From assembly GCF_019805165.1 (NCBI RefSeq), contig NZ_RWIJ01000013.1, positions 191,297-255,296 of the forward strand: a stretch of DNA of 64,000 bases, given 5' to 3'. Position numbers and translations under genes: made by a program. This stretch comes from Azospirillum sp. 412522. GTDB taxonomy: Bacteria > Pseudomonadota > Alphaproteobacteria > Azospirillales > Azospirillaceae. Shown here piece after piece: positions 35,937 through 43,515 of this stretch. The number at the start of each line of letters is the position of its first letter. Positions within the stretch are counted from its first letter, which is position 1. Below the pieces are notes generated by a model. It did no database searches and was not told where the DNA came from. It saw only the letters and a list, made by a program, of their open reading frames with translations.

Positions 35937-37388
35937 ATGCCGCAGGACGGTCCGGTCTTCGACCTTCCGGCCGGGGAGAAGGTGGACGACGATTGTCCGC
36001 TGCTGATCCGCGAGATCCCCTACCGCGACCCCGTCGCCGCCTTCGCCCCCTGGTCCGGCCAGCCCTTCGCCACCCTTCTGCACAGCGCCGCGCAGGCCGG
36101 CGGCCGGGGCCGGTGGAGCATCGTCGCCGCGGAACCCTTCCGAACCATCGAATCCCGTGGCGGCTCCGTCACCGTGGACGGCCTTGCGGTGGACGGCGAT
36201 CCCTTCACCGTGCTGGAACGGGAGCTGGACGCCCACCGCCTGTCCGCTCCCCCCGATCTGCCTGTTCCATTCGTCGGCGGCGCCGTCGGCTTCCTCGGCT
36301 ACGAGCTGGGGCAGGTGCTGGAGCGGCTGCCGGCGCGCCACAGCGACGACACCGGCCTGCCCGACATGGCCTTCGGCCTCTACGACACCGTCATCGCCTT
36401 CGATGAAGAGGAGCGGCGCGGCTGGATCCTGTCCAGCGGCTTTCCCGAGGAAACCCCGGTCCGGCGCCGTCTCCGCGCCGCCAACCGCCTGCAATCCTTC
36501 GCCGATTGCCTCGCGGCGGCGCCCGACGCCCTGCCGACGCCCTGCTCGGCCACCGCGTCCTGGCGGCCGGAAATCGCGCGCGACGCGTATTGCCGCCGGG
36601 TGGAGCGGGTGCTGGAGTACATCCGGGCGGGAGACATCTTCCAGGCCAACTTCACCGGGCGCTTCCTGGCCGACCGGCCGGCGGGGCTGCCGGTGCTCGA
36701 CCTCTACCGCCGCCTGCTGGCGCTCAGCCCCGCCCCCTTCGCCGCCTGCCTGTCGCTGCCCGGCGGCGCCGGCCTGGCCAGCGCCTCGCCCGAGCGCTTC
36801 ATCCGGCTCCACGCCGACGGCCGCGTGGAGACCCGCCCGATCAAGGGAACCCGCCCGCGCGGCGCCACGCCGGCGGAGGACGACGCCCTGGCGCGCGAGC
36901 TTGAGGGCAGCGTCAAGGATCGCGCCGAGAACCTGATGATCACCGACCTGCTGCGCAACGACATCGGCCGGGTGGCGCGCATCGGCAGCGTCAGGGTGCC
37001 GGTCCTGTGCGGGGTGGAGCGCTTCGCCTCCGTCCATCATCTGGTGTCGGTGGTCGAGGGGCGGCTGAGGCCGGGGCTGGGTCCGGTCGACCTGCTGCGC
37101 GCCACCTTCCCCGGCGGCTCCATCACCGGCGCACCGAAGATCCGCGCCATGGAGATCATCGACGAACTGGAAGAGGCGCGCCGCGGCGCCTATTGCGGGT
37201 CGGTCGCCTGGATCGGCTTCGACGGGGCGATGGACAGCAGCATCGTCATCCGCACCCTGACCGTCACGCCCGACCGCATCGTCGCCCAGGCCGGCGGCGG
37301 CATCGTCGCCGATTCCGATCCCGGCCGCGAGCATGACGAGATGATGGTGAAGATCCGCCCGCTGCTGCGCGCGCTGGATGGCGGTTGA
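35937..37388 (+). CDS. pabB: Aminodeoxychorismate synthase component I
   Basis: PabB converts chorismate and ammonia to 4-amino-4-deoxychorismate on the way to p-aminobenzoate. The 483-residue product has the chorismate-binding domain with Lys303 in RPIKGTRPRG, the lysine that separates PabB from TrpE, plus GSVKDRAENLMITDLLRND, ATFPGGSITGAPK and AGGGIVADSDP. It precedes a strong terminator. p-Aminobenzoate is a precursor of both folate and tetrahydromethanopterin, and the beta-RFAP synthase that uses it lies at 47510-48544. Confidence 0.93.
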   Translation: MPQDGPVFDLPAGEKVDDDCPLLIREIPYRDPVAAFAPWSGQPFATLLHSAAQAGGRGRWSIVAAEPFRTIESRGGSVTVDGLAVDGDPFTVLERELDAHRLSAPPDLPVPFVGGAVGFLGYELGQVLERLPARHSDDTGLPDMAFGLYDTVIAFDEEERRGWILSSGFPEETPVRRRLRAANRLQSFADCLAAAPDALPTPCSATASWRPEIARDAYCRRVERVLEYIRAGDIFQANFTGRFLADRPAGLPVLDLYRRLLALSPAPFAACLSLPGGAGLASASPERFIRLHADGRVETRPIKGTRPRGATPAEDDALARELEGSVKDRAENLMITDLLRNDIGRVARIGSVRVPVLCGVERFASVHHLVSVVEGRLRPGLGPVDLLRATFPGGSITGAPKIRAMEIIDELEEARRGAYCGSVAWIGFDGAMDSSIVIRTLTVTPDRIVAQAGGGIVADSDPGREHDEMMVKIRPLLRALDGG

Positions 37389-37412
37389 GTGCGACGGAAC
37401 GGTTGAAGAAAA

Positions 37413-37440
37413 GGCCCCGGCCGTTTCCACGGCCGGGGCC
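37413..37440. terminator. Strong bidirectional hairpin terminator between pabB and pchP
   Basis: GGCCCCGGCCGT and ACGGCCGGGGCC form a perfect 12-bp stem with a TTCC loop. On the minus strand the stem is followed by TTTTCTTC, so it is a good Rho-independent terminator for pchP; on the plus strand TTCGCTTTC follows, giving weaker termination for pabB. Confidence 0.88.
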
Positions 37441-37475
37441 TTCGCTTTCAAAGAAACCGGACAAGCCCCCCGGCG

Positions 37476-38549
37476 TCACTGGATCTCGTTCGGCTGGACG
37501 ACCAGCCAGTTCCGGTCGGCGAGGACCGGCAGATGCTGGGCCGCCTGACCGGCGGCGGCGGCCTCCCACATCTGCTTGATCTGCTTCATGTACTTGTCTT
37601 TGCGGTTGACCCAGACCCGCATGCCGCCATTCGCCGCGTCGGTGGAATGGAGCAGCATGTAGCCATCGCTGGTGGGAGTGTCTCCCGCCACCAGCACCGG
37701 CTTCTTCCACTGGTCGATGTAGGTGAGGATCGCCGCCTGCTTGCCCGCGAACCAAGTCAGCGGCGCCCACAGATAGGTGCCGAGTTCCAGGTCCATCGTC
37801 TTCGCCCAGTCGTACTTGCCGTCGGCGATCAGCTTGCGCGCCGTGGTCACCTCGCCGGTGGCACGGTTCTTCAGCAGCATGGTGACGCCGATGACGTTCT
37901 CCGGCTTGACGTTGTAGCCGTATTTCGGATCGGAGACGACCATCCGCACCAGTTCCTCGCTGGCGGCGGTCACCACATAGACCGTGATGCCGTTGGCGGT
38001 CAGATGGTTCACCAGCTCCTGCTGGCCGGTGTAGAATTTCGGCGGGCTGACCTCGACGGTCTTGACCGCGTCGCCCTCGTAATAGGTGGCGGTGATCGGC
38101 TTGCCGTCGGCCAGCATCTCGTCGACGAAGCCCTTCAACTGGGCCAGGGTGAAGCCGGAGAAGATCTGCGCCACCCAGGGATAGCACACCTGATCGTCGA
38201 TCTCGCACAGCCGGTAATAATAGCTGTTGAGGCTTTCCTTGTTCCCGTTCACATCCTTGAAGGGGATGATCTTCAAGGACGGGTCCATGCTCTCGCGCGA
38301 CAGCACGCCCTTGCGCTCCAGATAAGGCAAAAGCGATTCTTCGAGGTCATAGCGGTAGAGCGTGTTGTCGGCGTCGAACACCGCGTAGGCGCCCTTGCCG
38401 GCGTTGGCCGACACCAGCGTCCTGAGGCTCGCCGCCGCTTCCGCCGGCCAATGTGCGAGCGATTGCGGGGTGAGCGATTGGGCCATGGCCGCCATCGGGG
38501 CCATCGCGACCATGCCCGCGAACAGTGCGGACCGGAGATGCGTCTTCAT
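37476..38549 (-). CDS. pchP: Phosphorylcholine phosphatase, secreted HAD enzyme
   Basis: The 357-residue product has a signal peptide ending near AMA/QSL (residue 24) and the HAD motif I DADNTLYRYDLEESLLPYLE with Asp59 and Asp61. VVTAASEELVRMV is motif II-like and VLVAGDTPTSDG motif IV-like. These match PchP of Pseudomonas, which releases choline from phosphorylcholine in the periplasm. Supply of choline, and then betaine, fits the neighbouring genes. A PHO-box-like sequence in the promoter suggests phosphate control. Other HAD phosphatases with the DADNT motif exist, so substrate is inferred from the whole-length match. Confidence 0.88.
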   Translation of the reverse strand: MKTHLRSALFAGMVAMAPMAAMAQSLTPQSLAHWPAEAAASLRTLVSANAGKGAYAVFDADNTLYRYDLEESLLPYLERKGVLSRESMDPSLKIIPFKDVNGNKESLNSYYYRLCEIDDQVCYPWVAQIFSGFTLAQLKGFVDEMLADGKPITATYYEGDAVKTVEVSPPKFYTGQQELVNHLTANGITVYVVTAASEELVRMVVSDPKYGYNVKPENVIGVTMLLKNRATGEVTTARKLIADGKYDWAKTMDLELGTYLWAPLTWFAGKQAAILTYIDQWKKPVLVAGDTPTSDGYMLLHSTDAANGGMRVWVNRKDKYMKQIKQMWEAAAAGQAAQHLPVLADRNWLVVQPNEIQ

Positions 38550-38658
38550 CTGCGCCCTTTCTTTCCCTGTTCAAAGACACGATTCTTCGAGGCCGGAACC
38601 ACCTTCTTGAGTGGAACCGGCTCTTCCGGGAATTGAGCCCGAACGATCGAGTTTTCGA

Positions 38659-38694
38659 TTGATAGGAGCACAGTTTATGACAGATTAATGACGG
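38659..38694 (-). promoter_or_regulatory. pchP: PHO-box-type promoter of pchP
   Basis: On the minus strand CCGTCATTAATCTGTCAT (38694-38677) agrees with the E. coli PHO box CTGTCATAWAWCTGTCAY at 16 of 18 positions by eye, and a third partial repeat CTGTGC follows 3 bp later. A -10-like TATCAA (38664-38659) lies 12 bp downstream, close to the spacing known for PhoB-activated promoters. The predicted transcript would have a leader of about 100 bases before the ATG at 38549. Confidence 0.6.
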
Positions 38695-38706
38695 ATGTCC
38701 ATCCGT
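38691..38706. repeat. Small palindrome next to the PHO box
   Basis: ACGGATG-TC-CATCCGT is a near-perfect 16-bp palindrome touching the upstream edge of the PHO-box-like sequence. It may be an operator for a second regulator of pchP. The rest of 38550-38834 is A+T-rich and I see no gene in it. Confidence 0.45.
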
Positions 38707-38834
38707 AAAACATAAGGCAGGTTATTATCTATGGAATCCGCCGCCATATCTTATAATCGTTTTCTCTAAGCTTGCCGCTGTCAGGCCAGAACTTGTCGTT
38801 TATGCATAGGAATTTTCCAAAACCCTGCGAACAG

Positions 38835-39317
38835 TCAACTTGGCGTGACCGAGAGGATGGTGAGCGACAGGGGGCCGGTCCGCCGCGGCCACTCCACCAC
38901 GTCGCCGGCCCGTCCCCCCATCAACGCCTCGCCCAGCGGGGATTGCCAGCTGATCCGGCCGGCGGCGGGATCGGCCTCCTCGCCCCCCACAAGCGTGAAC
39001 GTCCATCGGCGCCCACTTGCATCCTCGGCGGCGATGGCGGAGCCGAAGCCGGCCTCCTCCGCCGGACCGGCCGGCCTGACCACCACGGCGGCGGCCAGAC
39101 GGGCACGGAGCAGGTCGGCGCGCCGCTTCGCGCTGCTCATCGCCTGCCGGTCCTCCGGCGCGTCGGAACCGCGCAGCTTCGCGATGTCCGCATCGGCCGC
39201 GGCAAGCTCCTCCTGCCAAACGGCGACGGTGGCGGCGGACACATGCAGGGGACCGCTGATCTGCGGCAGCGGTCCCTCGGTTTCGGCGTCGCTTTCCTTG
39301 ACGAAGGCGCGGCTCAT
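38835..39317 (-). CDS. GreA/GreB-family protein
   Basis: The 160-residue product begins MSRAFVKESDAE, the opening common to a GreA/GreB subgroup. It has a predicted coiled coil (about residues 28-80) whose tip holds Asp52, Glu55 and Asp56, where Gre factors carry the acidic pair that acts at the RNA polymerase catalytic site. The C-terminal FKBP-like half contains RISWQSPLGEALMGGRAGDVV. It would insert into RNA polymerase to restart stalled complexes. The ATG at 39317 leaves a 13-bp gap to the upstream gene. It is last in a C1-cofactor operon, and why is unclear. Confidence 0.8.
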   Translation of the reverse strand: MSRAFVKESDAETEGPLPQISGPLHVSAATVAVWQEELAAADADIAKLRGSDAPEDRQAMSSAKRRADLLRARLAAAVVVRPAGPAEEAGFGSAIAAEDASGRRWTFTLVGGEEADPAAGRISWQSPLGEALMGGRAGDVVEWPRRTGPLSLTILSVTPS

Positions 39318-39330
39318 GACAGCGCCCTCC

Positions 39331-40365
39331 TCAACCGAGCAGCGCCATGGCGGCGGCGGGAGCGCAGCTCGCCACCCAGCCCACACCGGGGGCGCCCACC
39401 ACATCGGCGAAATCCCGGTAGGGACGGTCCAGCCGGGCGGCCACCGCCGCGGCCACGGCACGGCCGACGCCGGCCCCGACCACGGGGGCGTCGATCGGCA
39501 GGGGCGGCGTTCCGGCCGACAGCACACGACAGGCGGCATCATGGATGCGGCGCAGCTGGCGCTCGGTCAGGTCGGCGGCCATCGACCGCCAGACCGCGGG
39601 TTCGTAATCGCCGGCGTCATGCCCGACCATGCGGGCCAGACGGCGGATGCTGGCCTCCACCGTCTTCGGCCCGTTGTCGGCGGCGGGATGCTGGTCGGCG
39701 GCCTCGTCCAGCCGGCCGAGCACGCGGTAAAGGTCGGCGCTGGTGGCGAAATACTCGGCCATCATCGGCAGCCGCTCGCCGGCGACCAGCGCGCTGCGCT
39801 CCATCGCCATCACCGCCGTGCGGGTCAGCCCGGTATAGAGCAGTTCCTCCACCGCCATCCGCTCGTGATCGGTGACGCCGCGCGCCATAACGGTGCCATC
39901 CCGCACCGGGACGATGTCGGTGGTGGTGCTGCCCATATCGACCAGCAGCGCCGCCGGCAGGCGCCGGGCGACCACCGCGGCGGTCGCCATCCAGTTGGCC
40001 GAGGCGACGTCCATCACCTGTCCGCGCGCCTCCCGCGGCGCCAGCAGCCCGCGCCGGCCGGCATAGACGCGCAGGCGTCCCTCCGGCAAGGCCGCGCCGA
40101 TGCGGTCGATCAGCGTGCGGACACCCTGGGCGCGGTCGTCGAACAGATCGACCAGTTCGCCGGTCATCGTCATCACATGGTCGGCATCGGCCGGCAGACG
40201 GGCCAGCGCCTCGGTCAGCGCGCCGTCCAGCTCCCCAAGCCCCTGCCACAGCCGGCAGGGCACCTGCACCGCCTCGCGCAGCCTCCCCCGCTCCGCCCAG
40301 GCGGCCTTCAAATGGGCGCCGCCGATGTCCCAGCCGACCACGGCCGATCCACGGTTGTCAAACAT
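39331..40365 (-). CDS. H4MPT-linked C1 pathway protein, hydantoinase/ASKHA-like
   Basis: The 344-residue product starts GWDIGGAHLKAAW, an ASKHA/hydantoinase phosphate-binding loop, with a second at LLVDMGSTTTDIVPVRDG. These fit the TIGR03123-type family that recurs in tetrahydromethanopterin clusters of methylotrophs and methanogens. Exact reaction is unknown to me; kinase or ATP-dependent ligase activity is likely from the fold. It overlaps the ATP-grasp gene upstream by 8 bp. Confidence 0.82.
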   Translation of the reverse strand: MFDNRGSAVVGWDIGGAHLKAAWAERGRLREAVQVPCRLWQGLGELDGALTEALARLPADADHVMTMTGELVDLFDDRAQGVRTLIDRIGAALPEGRLRVYAGRRGLLAPREARGQVMDVASANWMATAAVVARRLPAALLVDMGSTTTDIVPVRDGTVMARGVTDHERMAVEELLYTGLTRTAVMAMERSALVAGERLPMMAEYFATSADLYRVLGRLDEAADQHPAADNGPKTVEASIRRLARMVGHDAGDYEPAVWRSMAADLTERQLRRIHDAACRVLSAGTPPLPIDAPVVGAGVGRAVAAAVAARLDRPYRDFADVVGAPGVGWVASCAPAAAMALLG

Positions 40366-41335
40366 GTACGGCCTCCCGGCCGGCGTTGGCCGACATGGGG
40401 TCGAACAGAGCCAGGATGTCGCGAGCCGGATTCCAGCCCAGCACCCGCGACAGTCCGGAATAGCCGACCGACAGGCGCGGATTCACCTCCACCACGACCG
40501 GGCCATCAGGCCGGTCGATGAGGTCGACGGCGACATAGCCGCGCAGTCCCGGAATCGCGGCAGCGATGGCACGGACCAGCGGTTCCCAGGCGGCCCGGCG
40601 GTGCTCCATCGCCCCCACCTCCACGCCATGGAAGGAGAATTGGTCGTCGCTGCGTTCCACCTTCTGCCGGTTGCAGCCGAGCAGCCGCACCCCGCCGGAC
40701 TTGTCGACCAGCATGGACAGGCTGCACGCCTCCCCCTCCACCAGCGGCTGGACGATCCAGCGGCCGGGGTGAGGCGGCGTCCAGGCGGCGATGTCATCGA
40801 CGAGGAAGGTGTCGAGGCAGCCGGCGCCGTCGTCCGGCTTCACCACATGGCGGGCGGCGGGCGGCGGCGGGGCGCCGAGGGGAACGGTGGGAATGGCCGC
40901 GATGCCGTGGGCGGCCAGCCGTTCCGCCGTCGCCGTCTTCGAGGACGCGAGCGCGATGGCATCGGGCGCGCAGGCGACCACCGGCCGGCCGGTGCCCCGG
41001 AACAGGGCCGCCACATGGCCGAGCAGCCCGTCGCTTTCCGGCGCGATCGGCCAGACCACGTCGCACAGGGCGGCGGCTTCACGCCAGCGTGCCTCCGGAT
41101 CCTCGCCCGGCTCCACCGGGAACAGGGCGACGCGGTCCGGCGGAAAGATCGGCGGGGAAAGGCGGTTGTCCCAGCACAGCGTGACGTGTATTCCATCCAG
41201 CGCGACCAGATCGCCGACGAGGGCCGCGACCATCGCGTTGGCGTCATCCATCAGCTCCGTCGGAAGCGGCGCGTTGCACAGCGCGCCGCCGGTGACATAC
41301 TCGCAGACCAGAACCCGACGAAGGCTGTTCTCCAT
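40358..41335 (-). CDS. ATP-grasp protein related to tyramine-glutamate ligase MfnD
   Basis: The product (325 residues from ATG 41335) resembles MfnD, which joins glutamate to tyramine in methanofuran synthesis. VCEYVTGGALC at the start, SSKTATAERLAAHGI, VVKPDDGAGCLDTFLV and VVVEVNPRLSVGYSGLSRVLG near the end are ATP-grasp landmarks. A methylofuran role fits FhcABCD nearby. Upstream ATGs at 41341 and 41353 are possible, but the protein core begins near 41335. The start codon overlaps that of the divergent HisA-like gene. Confidence 0.82.
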   Translation of the reverse strand: MENSLRRVLVCEYVTGGALCNAPLPTELMDDANAMVAALVGDLVALDGIHVTLCWDNRLSPPIFPPDRVALFPVEPGEDPEARWREAAALCDVVWPIAPESDGLLGHVAALFRGTGRPVVACAPDAIALASSKTATAERLAAHGIAAIPTVPLGAPPPPAARHVVKPDDGAGCLDTFLVDDIAAWTPPHPGRWIVQPLVEGEACSLSMLVDKSGGVRLLGCNRQKVERSDDQFSFHGVEVGAMEHRRAAWEPLVRAIAAAIPGLRGYVAVDLIDRPDGPVVVEVNPRLSVGYSGLSRVLGWNPARDILALFDPMSANAGREAVHV

Positions 41336-42062
41336 GGACATCGTTCCCGTCATCGACCTGCTGGGCGGGCAGGTGGTTCATGCCAAGCGGGGGGAGCGCG
41401 ACCGCTACCGCCCCATCGAAAGCGCGCTGACCCCAGGATCGGCACCGCAGGATATCGTGGCCGCGCTGCTGGCGCTGCAACCCTTCCGCGCCTGCTATGT
41501 CGCCGACCTCGACGCGATCCGCGGGAATGGCGACCACCGGTCCGCCGTCGCCGTTCTCCAGGCGCGCTGGCCGGAGGTCGCCTTCTGGGTCGATGCCGGG
41601 CTGGCGACGCCGGACGACTGCCGCCGCTGGCTTGATGCCGGCCTCCGCCATCTGGTGATCGGCAGCGAAAGCCAGACCGACGGCACGACGCTGGAGGCGG
41701 CGCTGGCGCTGACCGGGGAGGACCGGGTGGCGCTGTCGCTGGACGTCCGGCGGGGTGAAGCGCTGGGGCCGGCGGCGTTGCACGAGGACGCCGGACGCTG
41801 GCCCGCAAGGGTGATCGCCATGACGCTGGACCGGGTCGGGTCGGGCGAGGGTCCCGACCTCGACCGCATCGCGGCGCTGGCGGCCCGGCGCCCGGGGGTC
41901 CGGGTCTGGGGGGCCGGCGGCGTGCGCGACGCGGCGGATCTGGACGCGCTGGCCGCGCACGGGACCGATGCCGTGCTGGTGGCCAGCGCGCTCCACGACC
42001 GGCGCCTCGACGCCGGGACGCTCCGCCGCTTCGTCTCCGGTCAGGAGGCGGCGAACGGGTGA
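41334..42062 (+). CDS. HisA/HisF-like TIM-barrel protein of the H4MPT cluster
   Basis: The 242-residue product is a HisA-related barrel: MDIVPVIDLLGGQVVHAKRG has the first catalytic Asp (Asp8), LSLDVRRGE the second, and VRVWGAGGVRDAADLDALAAHG the phosphate-binding loop. TIGR00734-type relatives are found in methanogens and methylotrophs, next to methanopterin or methanofuran genes; their substrate is not settled. It is the only plus-strand gene among minus-strand neighbours, overlapping one at its start and fae at its end. AAGG lies 9 bp before the ATG. Confidence 0.83.
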   Translation: MDIVPVIDLLGGQVVHAKRGERDRYRPIESALTPGSAPQDIVAALLALQPFRACYVADLDAIRGNGDHRSAVAVLQARWPEVAFWVDAGLATPDDCRRWLDAGLRHLVIGSESQTDGTTLEAALALTGEDRVALSLDVRRGEALGPAALHEDAGRWPARVIAMTLDRVGSGEGPDLDRIAALAARRPGVRVWGAGGVRDAADLDALAAHGTDAVLVASALHDRRLDAGTLRRFVSGQEAANG

Positions 42063-42550
42063 ACCGCGGCGGCCATGCCGTCCAGCATCTCCTTGGCGGT
42101 CGGGCTGCCGGCGATCGCGCGCTTCAGCGCCAGCTTGGTGGCCTCGTGGTTGTAGTCCTGGATCTTGCGGTCGTCCTCCGCCTGCCAGTGGATGAAGACG
42201 CCGACGGAGATGAACAGGTCGTCGGCCTCGTCCGCCGGGATGGTGCCGTCCTCGACGCATTCGGCGACCGCCAGGGCGACGGCGCGCTGGGCCGGGCCGA
42301 ACATCTGCACGGCCTGCTTGGCGTTCTTGATCGTCACCTTGTTGAACATGACCGTGGAGGGCTTGACCATCAGGTTCGGCGCCAGCACGGCCAGCAGGCC
42401 GTTCACGCCTTCCTTCTGGTTGGTCAGGGTCTGGCAGAAGGCGGTCTCGGCGGCGCTGCCGCGCGGACCGACGATGAGATCGATGTGAGCGACCTCGTTG
42501 CCGTCGCCCACCAGTGCTTCGCCGACCATAACCTTGTCGATCTTAGGCAT
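42041..42550 (-). CDS. fae: Formaldehyde-activating enzyme
   Basis: Fae speeds the condensation of formaldehyde with tetrahydromethanopterin. The 169-residue product is a close match to methylotroph Fae: VGEALVGDGNEVAHIDLIVG (His22), VMFNKVTIKNAKQAVQMFGPAQ, IPADEADDLFISVGVFIHW and YNHEATKLALKRAI. It is the entry point for the formaldehyde made by GbcA, DgcA and SoxABDG. AGGGGATGCGCA precedes the ATG. The end overlaps the convergent HisA-like gene by 22 bp, and the start lies inside the citG-like frame. Confidence 0.97.
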   Translation of the reverse strand: MPKIDKVMVGEALVGDGNEVAHIDLIVGPRGSAAETAFCQTLTNQKEGVNGLLAVLAPNLMVKPSTVMFNKVTIKNAKQAVQMFGPAQRAVALAVAECVEDGTIPADEADDLFISVGVFIHWQAEDDRKIQDYNHEATKLALKRAIAGSPTAKEMLDGMAAAVHPFAAS

Positions 42551-43515
42551 TGCGCATCCCCTGTGTCGGTTGGTTTCGCGATGGTTGGTTTCAGGTAGCT
42601 CCGCCGGAAATCGTCCGGCGGCCACGGTCCGGCCGGCAGATCGCCGGCCAGCCGAAGCACGAACAGGCAGGCCACCGTCAGGTCGGCGGACGTGCCCGGA
42701 TTGAGGCCGCGCCGCTTCAGCGCGCGGTCGAAAGCGAGGAGCCTGCGGCCGGCATCGGGAGTGCCGCCGAAGGCAGGACCGACGGCGAGGCGCCGCTCCA
42801 GCCGGAACGCCTGCTGCCGCACCCGTTCCGCCACCGCCGCGCCATGCTTGCGGGCGATATGGGTGTCGGGATGCAGCGCCATGAATCCCAGATGGATGGC
42901 GCTCGCCGCCTCCGCCGCGCCGGCGCCGCGCCGCAGGGCCGAGCGGCCGCGCGCCACGCCGAAGGTGAAGACGTCGGCGAAGGCGGTGGCGTATTGCCGC
43001 GCGATCAGGTCGCGGTCGGCCGCCGCCGCCATGGCCGCCCGCAGATCGACGCGCGGCGTCCCGGCGACGTCATGCTGATCCGCCGCGCCCAGCCCGGCGG
43101 GCAGCGCGAGGCGGATCGCCGCGAAGGCGTCGGCGGCGTCGGCGACATCCAGCCCGTCGAGCACCCGCGCCAGCCTCAGCCGCAGCGGCTCTCCCTTGTC
43201 GCGGCACAGGGCGGCGGCGGCGAGCGGGGCCAGCAGCAGGACGATGCCGAGATTGGTGTTGCAGCCGGCGACCTCCCGCGTCGCTCCGACCGCGCGCAGG
43301 ATCGCGTCCCCCACCGGGCGGCCGGGCGTGGCGAGGATCGGGGCGATGGCGGCGGCGCTGTCCAGGAACTGGGCCACGCTCATCCCGTGGCCTTCGGCGT
43401 GGATGTGGACGTTGCCGGGCTTCAGCGCCATCAGTTCCAGCCGGCAGGCGGTGAAGACGGCCTCCTCCACCAGGGTCCGGCAATCCTGGCCGGGGCTCGG
43501 CAGCAGGGCGCTCAT
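42424..43515 (-). CDS. CitG/MdcB-like protein (triphosphoribosyl-dephospho-CoA synthase family)
   Basis: The product has 363 residues as read, from ATG 43515. ACRLELMALKPGNVHIHAEGHGMSVAQFL and GGTPDAGRR/RGLNPGTSADLTVACLFVLRL are family motifs. In C1 clusters this paralogue is thought to act in tetrahydromethanopterin synthesis, by analogy a phosphoribosyl transfer or glycosylation step; function is unproven. The conserved part ends about residue 300. The frame then continues 127 bp into fae, adding a tail with no family features. A TGA in the next frame at 42593 could be the ancestral stop. Confidence 0.78.
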   Translation of the reverse strand: MSALLPSPGQDCRTLVEEAVFTACRLELMALKPGNVHIHAEGHGMSVAQFLDSAAAIAPILATPGRPVGDAILRAVGATREVAGCNTNLGIVLLLAPLAAAALCRDKGEPLRLRLARVLDGLDVADAADAFAAIRLALPAGLGAADQHDVAGTPRVDLRAAMAAAADRDLIARQYATAFADVFTFGVARGRSALRRGAGAAEAASAIHLGFMALHPDTHIARKHGAAVAERVRQQAFRLERRLAVGPAFGGTPDAGRRLLAFDRALKRRGLNPGTSADLTVACLFVLRLAGDLPAGPWPPDDFRRSYLKPTIAKPTDTGDAQCLRSTRLWSAKHWWATATRSLTSISSSVRAAAPPRPPSARP

